From positions 2,852,001 to 2,916,000 of the forward strand of contig OZ252022.1 of the NCBI GenBank assembly GCA_965247615.1: 64,000 bases of DNA. The letters are read 5' to 3'. The notes below the pieces were generated by a model, which saw nothing but the letters and a program-made list of their open reading frames with translations, ran no database searches and was not told the DNA's origin. Shown piece by piece: positions 8,994 to 17,502 of this stretch (position 1 is its first letter; each line of letters begins with the position of its first letter). The stretch is from G965197715 sp965247615. GTDB lineage: Bacteria; Chloroflexota; Dehalococcoidia; Lucifugimonadales; UBA1127. The position numbers were made by a program, and so were the translations under genes.

Positions 8994-10859
8994 ATGCCAA
9001 CTTCTTTCCTGGAGCGGCTTCAGGGCCCGCCCATCCTCTCAGACGGGGCCATGGGCACGGAGCTGTACGCTCGCGGGGCGTCGACCTTCGAACGCTGCCT
9101 GGACGAGCTGAACCTGACGGCGCCCGACGTTGTGCGCGCGGTGCACCTGGACTACATCCGCGCGGGGCCGGAGGTCATCGAGACGAACACGTTCGGGGCA
9201 AACTCGCTGCGCCTGGCCGGCTACGGGCTGGAGGAGAAGGAGGAGGAGATCAACCGGAAGGGCGTGGCCATCGCCCTGGAGGCCCGACGGCTGACGGGAC
9301 AGATGGTGTGGGTGGCGGGGGCCATGGGCCCGGTTGGGAAGCGGCTCACCCCGATGCTGGGCCCCGTGACGCCGGAGCAGGCCCGCGCCGCCTTCCGCCA
9401 GCAGGCGGCAATCCTGTCCGACGCGGGAGTGGACCTGCTCATTCTGGAGACGTTCCTGGACCTGGAGGAGATGCGGGCGGCGGTGCAGGGCGCCCGCGAG
9501 GCGTGCCCGCTGCCCATCGTGGCCCAGATGACGCTCACTGAGGAGGGGCAGACGGAGGTGGGCGTGACGCCGACGGAGATCGTCCAGGCGCTGGAAGAGC
9601 TGCGGGTGGACGTGATTGGGCTGAACTGCAGCGTCGGCCCACAGCCGATGTTGGACTCCATCGGGGAGATGGCCAGTGCGGCGCACACGCCGTTGTCGGC
9701 GCAGCCGAACGCGGGGTACCCGGCGTACGTGGGAGGGCGCTTCATCTACCGCTCGTCGCCGGAGTACATGGCGGAGCAGGCGCGGCACATGGCGGAGCTG
9801 GGCGTGGCGGTCATCGGGGGGTGCTGCGGCACGACGCCGGAGCACCTGGCCAGGATACGGGACGCCGTGCGGGGTGTGCGGAAGCAGGGGAACGCTTTGA
9901 CCGGCGGCGTATCGCTGCGGCCGCGGAGCCGCGGCGGTGGGGCACAGGCGGCGCCGGCGCCGCCGACGGGGTTGCAGCAAAAGCTGGGCAAGGAGTTCGT
10001 CGTGACGGTGGAGGTGGACCCGCCGCGGGGCTTCGACCTGACGGAGACGCTGAGGGAGATCAGCGACCTGCGGGGGGCGAGCCTGGTGGACGCCATCAAC
10101 GTGGCGGACAGCCCCCGGGCGCAGGGCCGCATGAGCGCGCTAGCCATGTCGGCGCTGCTGCAGTCGCGGCTGGGCGTCGAGACGATCATGCACATGGCGA
10201 CTCGGCACAGGAACCTGGTGGCATTGCACTCGGAGCTGCTGGGGGCGCACGCGCTTGGGGTGAGGAACATCTTTGTGGTGATGGGGGACCTGCCTCACAC
10301 CGGAGACTATCCCGACGCAACAGCGGTTTCCGACATCACGGCGTCGCGCCTCATGCGGCTGGTGAAGGGGTTCAACGCGGGGCACGACCTGGCGGGCAAG
10401 CCCATCGAGCAGCCGACGGCGTTCTTCGTTGGGTGCGCGTTCAACATGGCCGCGCAGGACCCGGACGTGGAGCTGCGGGTGCTGGAGCGGAAGATTGAGG
10501 CGGGCGCCGACTTCATACTGACGCAGCCGGTCTATAGCCCGGAGACGATAGAGTGGTGGCGCCGGCGGCTGGGCGGGTTCCCCAAGCCGCTGCTCCTGGG
10601 GACGCTGCCGCTGAGGAGCCACCGGCACGCCGAGTTCCTGCACCACGAGGTCCCGGGCATCGTGGTGCCCGACGAGGTGCGGGAGCGGCTGCTCCTGGCG
10701 GGGGAGGATGCCGGGGAGGAGGGGGCAACCCTGGCGCGGGAGGTCCTGCAGGCCGTGGGCGATAGGATCGCGGGCGTCTACTTCATCCCGGCGTTCGGCC
10801 GCTACGACGTGGTGCCCCGGGTGCTGGAGGGCCTGCCCCAGCTTGCGGGGCGCGCGTAG
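8994..10859 (+). CDS. Bifunctional homocysteine S-methyltransferase / methylenetetrahydrofolate reductase
   Basis: Two domains in 621 residues, as in B. subtilis YitJ. Residues 1-300 are a zinc-dependent homocysteine methyltransferase: LSDGAMGTELYARG at the start, NTFGANSLRL, the zinc ligand C212 in GLNCSVGP and the pair C277-C278 in GGCCGTTPEHL. Residues about 325-615 are a MetF-like FAD barrel that reduces 5,10-methylene-THF: TVEVDPPRGFD, HMATRHRNLVAL, FVVMGDLPHTGDYPDAT, and GADFILTQPVYSPE. The linker (about 301-324) is Ala/Pro-rich. The protein would make methyl-THF and methylate homocysteine to methionine. It stands alone, divergent from the crotonase gene. The 250 bp after it hold nothing recognisable. 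Confidence 0.93.
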   Translation: MPTSFLERLQGPPILSDGAMGTELYARGASTFERCLDELNLTAPDVVRAVHLDYIRAGPEVIETNTFGANSLRLAGYGLEEKEEEINRKGVAIALEARRLTGQMVWVAGAMGPVGKRLTPMLGPVTPEQARAAFRQQAAILSDAGVDLLILETFLDLEEMRAAVQGAREACPLPIVAQMTLTEEGQTEVGVTPTEIVQALEELRVDVIGLNCSVGPQPMLDSIGEMASAAHTPLSAQPNAGYPAYVGGRFIYRSSPEYMAEQARHMAELGVAVIGGCCGTTPEHLARIRDAVRGVRKQGNALTGGVSLRPRSRGGGAQAAPAPPTGLQQKLGKEFVVTVEVDPPRGFDLTETLREISDLRGASLVDAINVADSPRAQGRMSALAMSALLQSRLGVETIMHMATRHRNLVALHSELLGAHALGVRNIFVVMGDLPHTGDYPDATAVSDITASRLMRLVKGFNAGHDLAGKPIEQPTAFFVGCAFNMAAQDPDVELRVLERKIEAGADFILTQPVYSPETIEWWRRRLGGFPKPLLLGTLPLRSHRHAEFLHHEVPGIVVPDEVRERLLLAGEDAGEEGATLAREVLQAVGDRIAGVYFIPAFGRYDVVPRVLEGLPQLAGRA

Positions 10860-11109
10860 GCGGGGGGGGGCGGCAGGGCCCGTTCTGGCTGGCCACTCTG
10901 CCTGGCCACGCGCACATCATCCGGGGGTGCCGCGCAGCCCCCACTGCGTTGACGCGTAGGCGGTGCGGGGCTACCATTGAGGTGTCGGCCAGCGCTTGAG
11001 GGGCTGCGCAAGGACAGCGGCGGTCGGCGGTTGGGCGGATGGAGGGCAGGCGAATTCAGTGCCGGGGCCCCATGCCTCATCAGTGTTTAGCGCAGTGGGA
11101 GATTCACCC

Positions 11110-11454
11110 ATGGCGACTATCATTGACTACGTGGAACTCACGCTCAGGTTCAACCGCGAGGGAAGCAAGTGGGTTGGGGTCTGCTTGGAGCTTGGCACGA
11201 GCACGTACGCAAAGACGCTCGAACGAGTCCAGAAAGACCTATGCGAATTGGTAACGGAGCATCTGAGCCTGTTGGAGGAGGCGGGAGAACGGGCCCGGTT
11301 CTTCACGGAGCATGGGATCATTTCCCATCCCGTGAGGCCCAAACCGCATGAGATTCGCATTCCAAGTGTTGGCACAGACGTGTTGTACGGAGACACGAGC
11401 CCGTTCTTCCAACCCAGGATTTTCGAAGTTGCGCAGCCGCTGGTCGCCGTCTAG
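11110..11454 (+). CDS. HicB-like antitoxin
   Basis: A 114-residue protein of the long HicB-like type. It has a beta-rich N-terminus (IDYVELTLRFNREGSKWVG), the typical CLELGTSTYAKTLERVQKDL segment and a helix with EEAGERARFFTEHGI. Antitoxins of this family bind the HicA RNase and repress their own operon. The start is ATG 11110; an in-frame extension upstream has no family character. The TAG stop is followed at once by the TTG of the hicA remnant, so the two are translationally coupled. With the toxin apparently frameshifted, this antitoxin may be an orphan. Confidence 0.8.
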   Translation: MATIIDYVELTLRFNREGSKWVGVCLELGTSTYAKTLERVQKDLCELVTEHLSLLEEAGERARFFTEHGIISHPVRPKPHEIRIPSVGTDVLYGDTSPFFQPRIFEVAQPLVAV

Positions 11455-11696
11455 TTGCCCATCACTGGCAGGCGGCTCATTCGGCTCCTTATCGATGATG
11501 GGTGGGAGCTTGTGCGCAGCAGCGCTGGTTGCGCAAAGAGTTCGGCGGTCGGACGCGGTTCACCACGGTCAAGGACACGCGAGAACACATTCCCCGAACT
11601 ACTCTCGCGCAGATCCTGGGGCCAAAGCAGACGGGACTGGGTCGTCACGGGCTTGAAGCCCTGGTCCTGAATTCCACCCGCAGAAGGACCTCATAG
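11455..11696 (+). pseudogene. Frameshifted HicA-like toxin
   Basis: From the TTG at 11455 the first frame reads PITGRRLIRLLIDDGWELVR, the normal HicA opening. The rest of the protein, WLRKEFGGRTRFTTVKDTRE then IPRTTLAQIL, is in the frame two bases over and runs to TAG at 11694. At the junction (around 11515-11530) the residues expected between VR and the LRKEF strand, including the usual catalytic histidine segment, are missing, so a small deletion is likely. As read, no complete toxin can be made. A sequencing error is possible, but the missing catalytic segment argues for real decay. Confidence 0.7.
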
Positions 11697-11872
11697 GTGC
11701 AGCCCCGGCCCCAGAAGGACGAGCAAGGGTATGGGCTGGAATCCCAGCGTGATAGTAACCATGTCCGGGGCCCTTGCGGCTGTTTCGGGCGAAACCACTC
11801 GTTCCAACCCCTTAGCGTTTGGTCAGGGTACACAGGTACATAAGTCATTTTTCGCTTCCCACGCAGAGGACT

Positions 11873-13711
11873 ATGTTACGCAACATCAGGAACATCGCCA
11901 TCATTGCCCACGTTGACCACGGAAAGACCACGCTTGTGGACGCGCTGCTGAAGCAGAGCCACATCTTCCGGGAGGACCAGGTGGTGGGCAACCTGCTCAT
12001 GGACAGCAACGAGCTGGAGCGGGAGAAGGGGATCACGATACTGGCGAAGAACACCGCGGTGACGTACGGCGATGTGAAAATTAACATCATCGACACGCCG
12101 GGCCACGCCGACTTCAGCGGCGAGGTGGAGCGGGTGCTGAACATGGCGGACGGCTGCCTGCTGATCATCGACGCGGTGGACGGGCCGATGCCGCAGACGC
12201 GGTTCGTGCTGCGGCACGCTCTGCAGAAGCAGCTGCGGCCGGTGGTGGTCATAAACAAGATCGACCGTCCTTCGGCGCGGCCCTTGGAGGTTGCGGAGAT
12301 GACTCAGGACCTCTTCTTGGAGCTGGCGACGGACGCGGAACAGCTCTCCTTTCCCATCCTCTACGCATCGGCGAAGGAGGGGTACGCGGTGGCGGAGCCG
12401 GGGGACGCGCCGGTGAGCATGGGGCCGCTCCTTGAGGCGATAGTGGAGCACGTGCCGCCGCCCTCCGGGGACAGCGAGGGTGGCTTTCAGATGCTGGTGG
12501 CGGCGCTGAGCTACGACAATCACCTGGGCCAGATCGCCGTGGGACGCATCGCAAGAGGGCGGGTGCGGCTGGGGGAGCAGGTGGCGCGCATCTCGCAGGA
12601 CGGGACTACGAGCGTGCACAAGGTGACGCGCCTCCTATCGTTTCAGGGGCTCACCAAGCAGGAGCTGCGGGAGGCGGAAGCGGGGGAGATCGTCGCGCTG
12701 GCGGGACTGGGGCAGGTGGCGATCAGCGACACCATCGCCTCGGCGGAGGGGCCGGAGGCGCTGCCCACCATCGACATCGGGCAGCCCACCGTGCAGATGA
12801 CCTTTGGCGTGAACACCTCGGTGTTCGCCGGGCAGGACGGGCGGTACTTGACGTCGCGGCAGCTTCACGAGCGGCTGCTGGCAGAGCTTCGCACCAACGT
12901 CAGCCTGCGGGTGCAGGGGACAGAGAGCCCGGAGGTATTCCTGGTCTCGGGGCGCGGCGAGCTGCACCTGGCGATCCTGATCGAGACGATGCGGCGAGAG
13001 GGGTATGAGCTGCAGGTATCGAAGCCGGAGGCCATCGTCGCGGTGGTGGATGGGGAGAGGGTGGAGCCCTACGAGTCGCTGATGCTGGAGGTGGGGAACG
13101 AGAGCATCGGCGTGCTGACGGAGAACCTGGCGGCGAGGCTGGGTCAGATGACGAATATGCGCAGCGACGGCGCGGGCCGCGTGGAGCTGGAGTTCGAGAT
13201 CCCGACGAGGGGGCTCATTGGGTTCCGGAGCTTCTTCCTGAAGGCGACGCGGGGCGACGGGGTCATGAATAGCGTGTTCGCGGAGTACCGTCCCCTGCGT
13301 GGAGAGGTGAACTCGACTCGCACGGGGGCCCTGGTGGCCGCGGAGACGGGGACAGCGGTGACCTACGGGCTGAACAACGCCCAGCAGCGGGGTATCACCT
13401 TCGTCGAGCCGGGGACGCCGGTGTACGAGGGGATGGTGGTGGGCGCGCACGCACGGAACAGCGACCTGGTGGTCAACGTGTGCAAGGAGAAGAAGATGAC
13501 CAACATACGGGCCTCCACGGCGGACATTGCCGTCAAGCTGACGCCGGCGGCGCTGATGAGCCTGGAGGAGGCGCTGGACTTCATCGGGGACGATGAGGTG
13601 GTTGAGGTGACACCGAAGAACACCCGGCTCCGCAAGCGGGTGCTGTCCAACGACAAGCGGCACCGGCAGGGCCGCAGCAGGGCGCGCACGGCGGCGGTGG
13701 CTTCCACGTAG
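11873..13711 (+). CDS. typA: Translational GTPase TypA/BipA
   Basis: A 612-residue ribosome-binding GTPase. G1 AHVDHGKTTLVDAL is at about 12-25, G2 REKGITI, G3 DTPGHADF, G4 NKIDRP and G5-like YASAKEG. The effector segment MDSNELEREKGITI and the C-terminal domain (RGLIGFRSFFLKATRGDG, GVMNSVF) are those of BipA rather than EF-G or LepA. TypA helps 50S assembly and growth under stress or cold. The ATG at 11873 follows AGAGGA; 18 in-frame codons upstream are not family-like. The last residues are basic (KRVLSNDKRHRQGRSRART). It precedes tRNA-Arg by 68 bp. Confidence 0.95.
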   Translation: MLRNIRNIAIIAHVDHGKTTLVDALLKQSHIFREDQVVGNLLMDSNELEREKGITILAKNTAVTYGDVKINIIDTPGHADFSGEVERVLNMADGCLLIIDAVDGPMPQTRFVLRHALQKQLRPVVVINKIDRPSARPLEVAEMTQDLFLELATDAEQLSFPILYASAKEGYAVAEPGDAPVSMGPLLEAIVEHVPPPSGDSEGGFQMLVAALSYDNHLGQIAVGRIARGRVRLGEQVARISQDGTTSVHKVTRLLSFQGLTKQELREAEAGEIVALAGLGQVAISDTIASAEGPEALPTIDIGQPTVQMTFGVNTSVFAGQDGRYLTSRQLHERLLAELRTNVSLRVQGTESPEVFLVSGRGELHLAILIETMRREGYELQVSKPEAIVAVVDGERVEPYESLMLEVGNESIGVLTENLAARLGQMTNMRSDGAGRVELEFEIPTRGLIGFRSFFLKATRGDGVMNSVFAEYRPLRGEVNSTRTGALVAAETGTAVTYGLNNAQQRGITFVEPGTPVYEGMVVGAHARNSDLVVNVCKEKKMTNIRASTADIAVKLTPAALMSLEEALDFIGDDEVVEVTPKNTRLRKRVLSNDKRHRQGRSRARTAAVAST

Positions 13712-13779
13712 CGTTGGTGGTAGGGGGCCGGGGCTGCTCCGTTGACAGGCCATGGGGGTGAAACTACCATCGAAGGAGC

Positions 13780-13855
13780 GCCCCAGTAGCTCAGGGGATA
13801 GAGCAGCTGCCTTCTAAGCAGCGGGTCGCGGGTTCGAATCCTGCCTGGGGCGCCA
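13780..13855 (+). tRNA. tRNA-Arg (anticodon TCT)
   Basis: The 76-base cloverleaf has a perfect 7-bp acceptor (GCCCCAG with CTGGGGC), a D stem GCTC/GAGC, an anticodon stem GCTGC/GCAGC around CTTCTAA (anticodon TCT at 13813-13815), and a T arm GCGGG-TTCGAAT-CCTGC with one wobble pair. Discriminator G and an encoded CCA follow. The AAA-PIN operon lies just beyond its 3' end, pointing toward it. No second copy of the tRNA 3' end was found in the window. Confidence 0.97.
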
Positions 13856-13930
13856 GATCCGCACCCTCCGTGGGTCCGCTGCGGTCCGGATCCGATGGCA
13901 CCCACGCCGGCATCCATCGTTGGAGCGCGG

Positions 13931-14404
13931 CTATCGCCGGGTGCGGCACAGGTCTTGGTCCGCCAAGAGCTTCCTGTGAACGTTGGTGAACGCCCCGTCC
14001 CTGCGCACCGGGTACACCTTGCCCCTCGGGTTGTCGATCAGGCTCTTTTTCTTGAAGTCCTTCTGCAGTTCCGCATCATTGGAATACAGCAGACGGGCGC
14101 CGCTGACTTGGGCCAGGGCTAGGATATGCGGATCGTCTGACGTGTAGGCGCCATCTCGTTCGACCTGCGCTGTCTGTTCAGCCACTTGATCTGCGTCAAT
14201 GAGCCGTGCCCTCCCGTAGAGCAATGCGTTCTTTACCCACTCTTTGAATTTCCTTGAGCTCCTCTCCAACTCCTCAAGCAGCTTACCGCCAACTACGAGG
14301 GTCAACTTTCCCGAGTTGATCCGAGAGTGGAACTCCTCCCCCGCCGGTGGCAGATTGGCGCCGAACACCTCGTGAACGACATTTGCGTCAAGGATTGCGC
14401 ACAT
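13931..14404 (-). CDS. PIN-domain nuclease, downstream partner of an AAA ATPase
   Basis: A 157-residue PIN-like RNase-fold protein. Acidic metal-site candidates are D6 (CAILDANVV), E44/E45 (LLEELE), D90/D91 (TSDDPHILALA) and D110 (LLYSNDAEL). The region ALAQVSGARLLYSND is a classic PIN strand-helix segment. PIN toxins cut RNA, often tRNA or mRNA. The ATG at 14404 lies three bases after the stop of the ATPase gene, so they are co-translated. No small DNA-binding antitoxin is adjacent, so this is not a VapBC pair. The basic C-terminal tail (about 115-157) lacks obvious homology. Role inferred: effector nuclease controlled by the ATPase. Confidence 0.8.
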   Translation of the reverse strand: MCAILDANVVHEVFGANLPPAGEEFHSRINSGKLTLVVGGKLLEELERSSRKFKEWVKNALLYGRARLIDADQVAEQTAQVERDGAYTSDDPHILALAQVSGARLLYSNDAELQKDFKKKSLIDNPRGKVYPVRRDGAFTNVHRKLLADQDLCRTRR

Positions 14405-14407
14405 CGT

Positions 14408-15778
14408 TCAGCGCACCGCCGACGGCTGGCGCTTCCACAGCGATCGCGTGGTCTCGTCCATGAAGAACTGGCCGTAGCTGTCGGGCGCGCCCAGGATATT
14501 GCCTTCGTCGTCGATCCTGAGCGAGTGTATGCGCACGTGCAAGTCCTCGCGCTGGAAGTAGAGGATCGACACATCCTCCGGCTTCAGGTCCGTTTCGCCG
14601 TCGCGGACGTCCATACGAACGCGGTTGATCAGGTGGTCGCTGTGCGTCTCGACGACCAGCTGCCGTTCGGGGCCGGCGACGTGACAGAACAGACTGCCCA
14701 GGGCGGCCTGTGCGCTGGGGTGGAGGTGCACCTCCGGCTGCTGCAAGAGGAACAATGGAGGCGCGTCGGGGCGCAGGAGCTCAGTGATCAAGGGCAACGC
14801 CTGGTTGACGCCGTAGCCCACGTCGATGAGGTTGCGCCAGGGCCCTTTCGGCCCTCTTCCCGAGGCTCCCGGTTTCTTGACCTGCACCTGAAACGGCTCG
14901 CTGTCCTTCTTGCCCAAGGGCCTGATCGAAATCTCCTCGAAGAGGCCTGAGCTCTTCCCGAACTGCTCGAGGCGGTTCTTGAGGGCAGCCCACCCTTGCT
15001 TATCCCGAAAGTACAGGTCGGCAAGGTACATGGGAACGTAATCGCCTTCGGGGTCTCGTGTGGGTCGAGCTGGGTCATAGGTTCGGCGAGGCTTTGACCG
15101 GACGGGCGCGCTTGCAAACGGGAGCGGCCTGCGCGGCAAGGAAGTAGCTGCGCTGATTGACTTTATGTCTTCTGGTCCCACGGCTGGAGAGCCGTCTGTA
15201 GGTGTGAATTGTTTATCTTCTTGTTCATTTATTGCTCGGCCTGCTCTCTGTAGCACTGCAAAGATTGATGGCAAGAATGGATGATTAATAAGATCCATGG
15301 TCGAAATAGACACTTGTATTTCCCATGTCCCTCTGGAAGTACCAACTTGGAGCAACCTAATCCGGTTTGCCTCTAGGTGCTCTTCGACCCAGGCGTCTCC
15401 AAGAGTGAATCGTCTTTGCACCGGAATGGGAGCAGTGCCGATTCTCCCAAATGTGACATCAAAGCGGAAAGTGCTTTGATCGTCAGTCTCTGATTTACCA
15501 TTCGGGGGATCGGACTGGAATCCTGCCTTGAACGTATTTGCCCGGCTTCCCCGCGCCCCTCGGTGGTGAGCGAGTTCGTCAAAGCTCCCCAAGTCGTAGG
15601 GGTCCTCCTTGAAGTCGGGGACCCGAGAATAGTAGACGAACTCCCAGAGCGCCCGAATCATCGCCATGAAGGATGTCTTGCCTGTGCTATTTTCGCCGAC
15701 GAGGAGGGTGAGCGGCGCCAGTCGTGCGGTCTGCCTCTCATGGAAGCATCGGAAGTTCTCTATGCTGATCTCGTTCAT
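14408..15778 (-). CDS. AAA/ABC-type ATPase (DUF3696-like) in a two-gene operon with a PIN nuclease
   Basis: The 456-residue protein has Walker A GENSTGKTS at 28-36 after the usual ISIENFRCFHE opening. The ABC-like end has GYGVNQALPLITELL (signature region), Walker B region PPLFLLQQPEVHLHP, then the switch VVETHSDHLINRVR. Such proteins occur in OLD-like, Septu-like and retron-associated defence systems as sensors that control a nuclease. The ATG at 15778 was chosen because the family begins there; 35 in-frame codons upstream are not family-like. The gene lies immediately upstream of the PIN gene and beside tRNA-Arg. Its central part (roughly residues 130-260) is less GC-rich than the surroundings, fitting acquisition. 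Confidence 0.8.
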   Translation of the reverse strand: MNEISIENFRCFHERQTARLAPLTLLVGENSTGKTSFMAMIRALWEFVYYSRVPDFKEDPYDLGSFDELAHHRGARGSRANTFKAGFQSDPPNGKSETDDQSTFRFDVTFGRIGTAPIPVQRRFTLGDAWVEEHLEANRIRLLQVGTSRGTWEIQVSISTMDLINHPFLPSIFAVLQRAGRAINEQEDKQFTPTDGSPAVGPEDIKSISAATSLPRRPLPFASAPVRSKPRRTYDPARPTRDPEGDYVPMYLADLYFRDKQGWAALKNRLEQFGKSSGLFEEISIRPLGKKDSEPFQVQVKKPGASGRGPKGPWRNLIDVGYGVNQALPLITELLRPDAPPLFLLQQPEVHLHPSAQAALGSLFCHVAGPERQLVVETHSDHLINRVRMDVRDGETDLKPEDVSILYFQREDLHVRIHSLRIDDEGNILGAPDSYGQFFMDETTRSLWKRQPSAVR

Positions 15779-15903
15779 GCCGACCTCGCGTTCCTCAGCG
15801 TGGCGCTGCAAATAGCATACCACCCTCTCGGCGCCTGGGCGACGCGGCTTCACCGCCGGAGTAGAATGGGGCGGAAACGTCATCCGATGGGGGTGTACAC
15901 GCC

Positions 15904-17319
15904 ATGACCAATGAGCTTCTCCGCACGCTTCTGCCCATCGCGGGCTGGGATGAGCGCCGCGCGGGTGAGGTCGAGATCACCGGTGATGCTGATCCGATTC
16001 TGCCCACGCCGTTCCGCATCGGTGAGGCGAGCGCGGCTGCACTGTCGGCGGTCGGCCTCGCCGTTTCCGATCTGTGGAAGGCGCGGACGGGGCGCGGCCA
16101 GGAGGTCGCCGTCGACACGCGCCAGGCGACGGCGTCGCTGCGCAGCGGGCACTACCTGTCGTTGGACGTTGAGCGCGTTTCCACCGACCGCAATAGCATC
16201 ATGGGGTTCTATCCGGCGAAGAATGGCCGGTGGAGCTACCTTCACTGCAACTTCCCCAATCATCGGGCGGCGGCGCTGAAGGTGCTGGGCGTGGAGGAAG
16301 ACCGCGAGGCGGTGAGCAGGGCGGTGGCGCAGTGGGACGCCCTGGAGCTGGAGGAGGCGATCATCGCGGCCAAGGGCGCCGGGGGGATGGTGCGGAGCAT
16401 TGCGGAGTGGTCGCAGCACCCGCAGGCGGCGGCAGTGGCTTCGCTGCCGCTGCTGGAGATCGTCAAGATCGGCGACAGTCCGCCGGAGGCGCTCCCGGAC
16501 GGGGACCGGCCCCTGTCCGGTGTCCGGGTGCTGGACCTGACGCGTGTGCTGGCGGGTCCGACGTGCGGGCGCACGCTGGCTGAGCATGGGGCGGACGTGC
16601 TGAAGATCACAGCCGAGCATCTACCCAATATCGGCTACCAGGAATACGACACGGGGCACGGAAAGCTCTCCGCCCGCCTGGACCTCCGGGAGGAGCGGGA
16701 CCTGGAGACGCTGCTGGGGTTGGCGCGGGAGGCCGACGTGTTCTCGCAGGGGTACCGGCCGGGGAGCCTGGGGGCGCGGGGGCTGTCGCCGGAGGCGCTG
16801 GCGGCGCTGCGACCAGGCATCGTGTACGTGTCGTTGTCGGCATTCACCCATGCGGGCCACTGGGCGCCGCGCCGCGGGTTCGACACCGTGGTGCAGGCGG
16901 TGAGCGGAATCGCGAGCCGCCAGGGGGAGCTGTTCCCCGGGGCGGAGCCCGGGCCGCAGTTCTATCCGGTGTCGGCCATCGACTATCTCACGGGGTACCT
17001 GTTGGCGTTCGGGGTGCTGTTGGCGCTGGAGAGGCGGACTCGGGAGGGCGGCAGCTGGCTGGTGCGGATGGGGCTGGCGCAGACCGGGAGGTGGCTCGTG
17101 GGGCGCGGGCAGGTCCCGGATGGGGACCTGTCGGAGGTGCCGAAGGAGTTCACGGCCGAGGAGATCGAGCGCTGGTCGACGGTCACGGAGACGCCGATGG
17201 GGCGGCTCAAGCACATGAGCCCGGTGCTGGGTCTGTCGGAGACGCCGCCGCGCTGGGAGCGGCCGTCGGTCCCGCTGGGCTACAACGAGCCGGCCTGGGT
17301 CGCTGCCGCGGCGGGCTAG
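15904..17319 (+). CDS. Class III CoA-transferase (CaiB/BaiF family)
   Basis: A 471-residue protein of the formyl-CoA/carnitine CoA-transferase family, which moves CoA between carboxylic acids through an aspartyl anhydride. The core is seen from about residue 200: LSGVRVLDLTRVLAGPTCGRTLAEHGADVLKI, then VSLSAFTHAGHW and RGFDTVVQAVSG, whose Asp is the likely nucleophile. The first 190 residues look like a second, partial copy of the C-terminal part of the fold (LPTPFRIGEASAAALSAVGL), so the order of segments is unlike the shorter family members. Substrate unknown. It is divergent from the ATPase gene, with a TAGAAT box at 15862-15867. An amidohydrolase gene follows. Confidence 0.85.
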   Translation: MTNELLRTLLPIAGWDERRAGEVEITGDADPILPTPFRIGEASAAALSAVGLAVSDLWKARTGRGQEVAVDTRQATASLRSGHYLSLDVERVSTDRNSIMGFYPAKNGRWSYLHCNFPNHRAAALKVLGVEEDREAVSRAVAQWDALELEEAIIAAKGAGGMVRSIAEWSQHPQAAAVASLPLLEIVKIGDSPPEALPDGDRPLSGVRVLDLTRVLAGPTCGRTLAEHGADVLKITAEHLPNIGYQEYDTGHGKLSARLDLREERDLETLLGLAREADVFSQGYRPGSLGARGLSPEALAALRPGIVYVSLSAFTHAGHWAPRRGFDTVVQAVSGIASRQGELFPGAEPGPQFYPVSAIDYLTGYLLAFGVLLALERRTREGGSWLVRMGLAQTGRWLVGRGQVPDGDLSEVPKEFTAEEIERWSTVTETPMGRLKHMSPVLGLSETPPRWERPSVPLGYNEPAWVAAAAG

Positions 17320-17502
17320 CGGGGTCGCTGCCGCGACGGGCTAGTGGGCGTCGCTGCGCCTCGGCTGTGTAGGGGCTGCGGCGACGGCCGCGATTGTCAT
17401 CGGGTGAAGGCAAACGGGGGGAGGGAGTCGCGGCGGCCGGGTGTATGAGCACGGAGAGTCGTCAGGCCTGGCGGGGACTTTCAGAGTGAGAGGTGGAGAG
17501 AC

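Noticed and set aside
13856..13930. Possible att site duplicating the tRNA-Arg end
   Set aside because: I searched for the GGGTTCGAATCCTGCC sequence and found no second copy, so integration at the tRNA is not shown.
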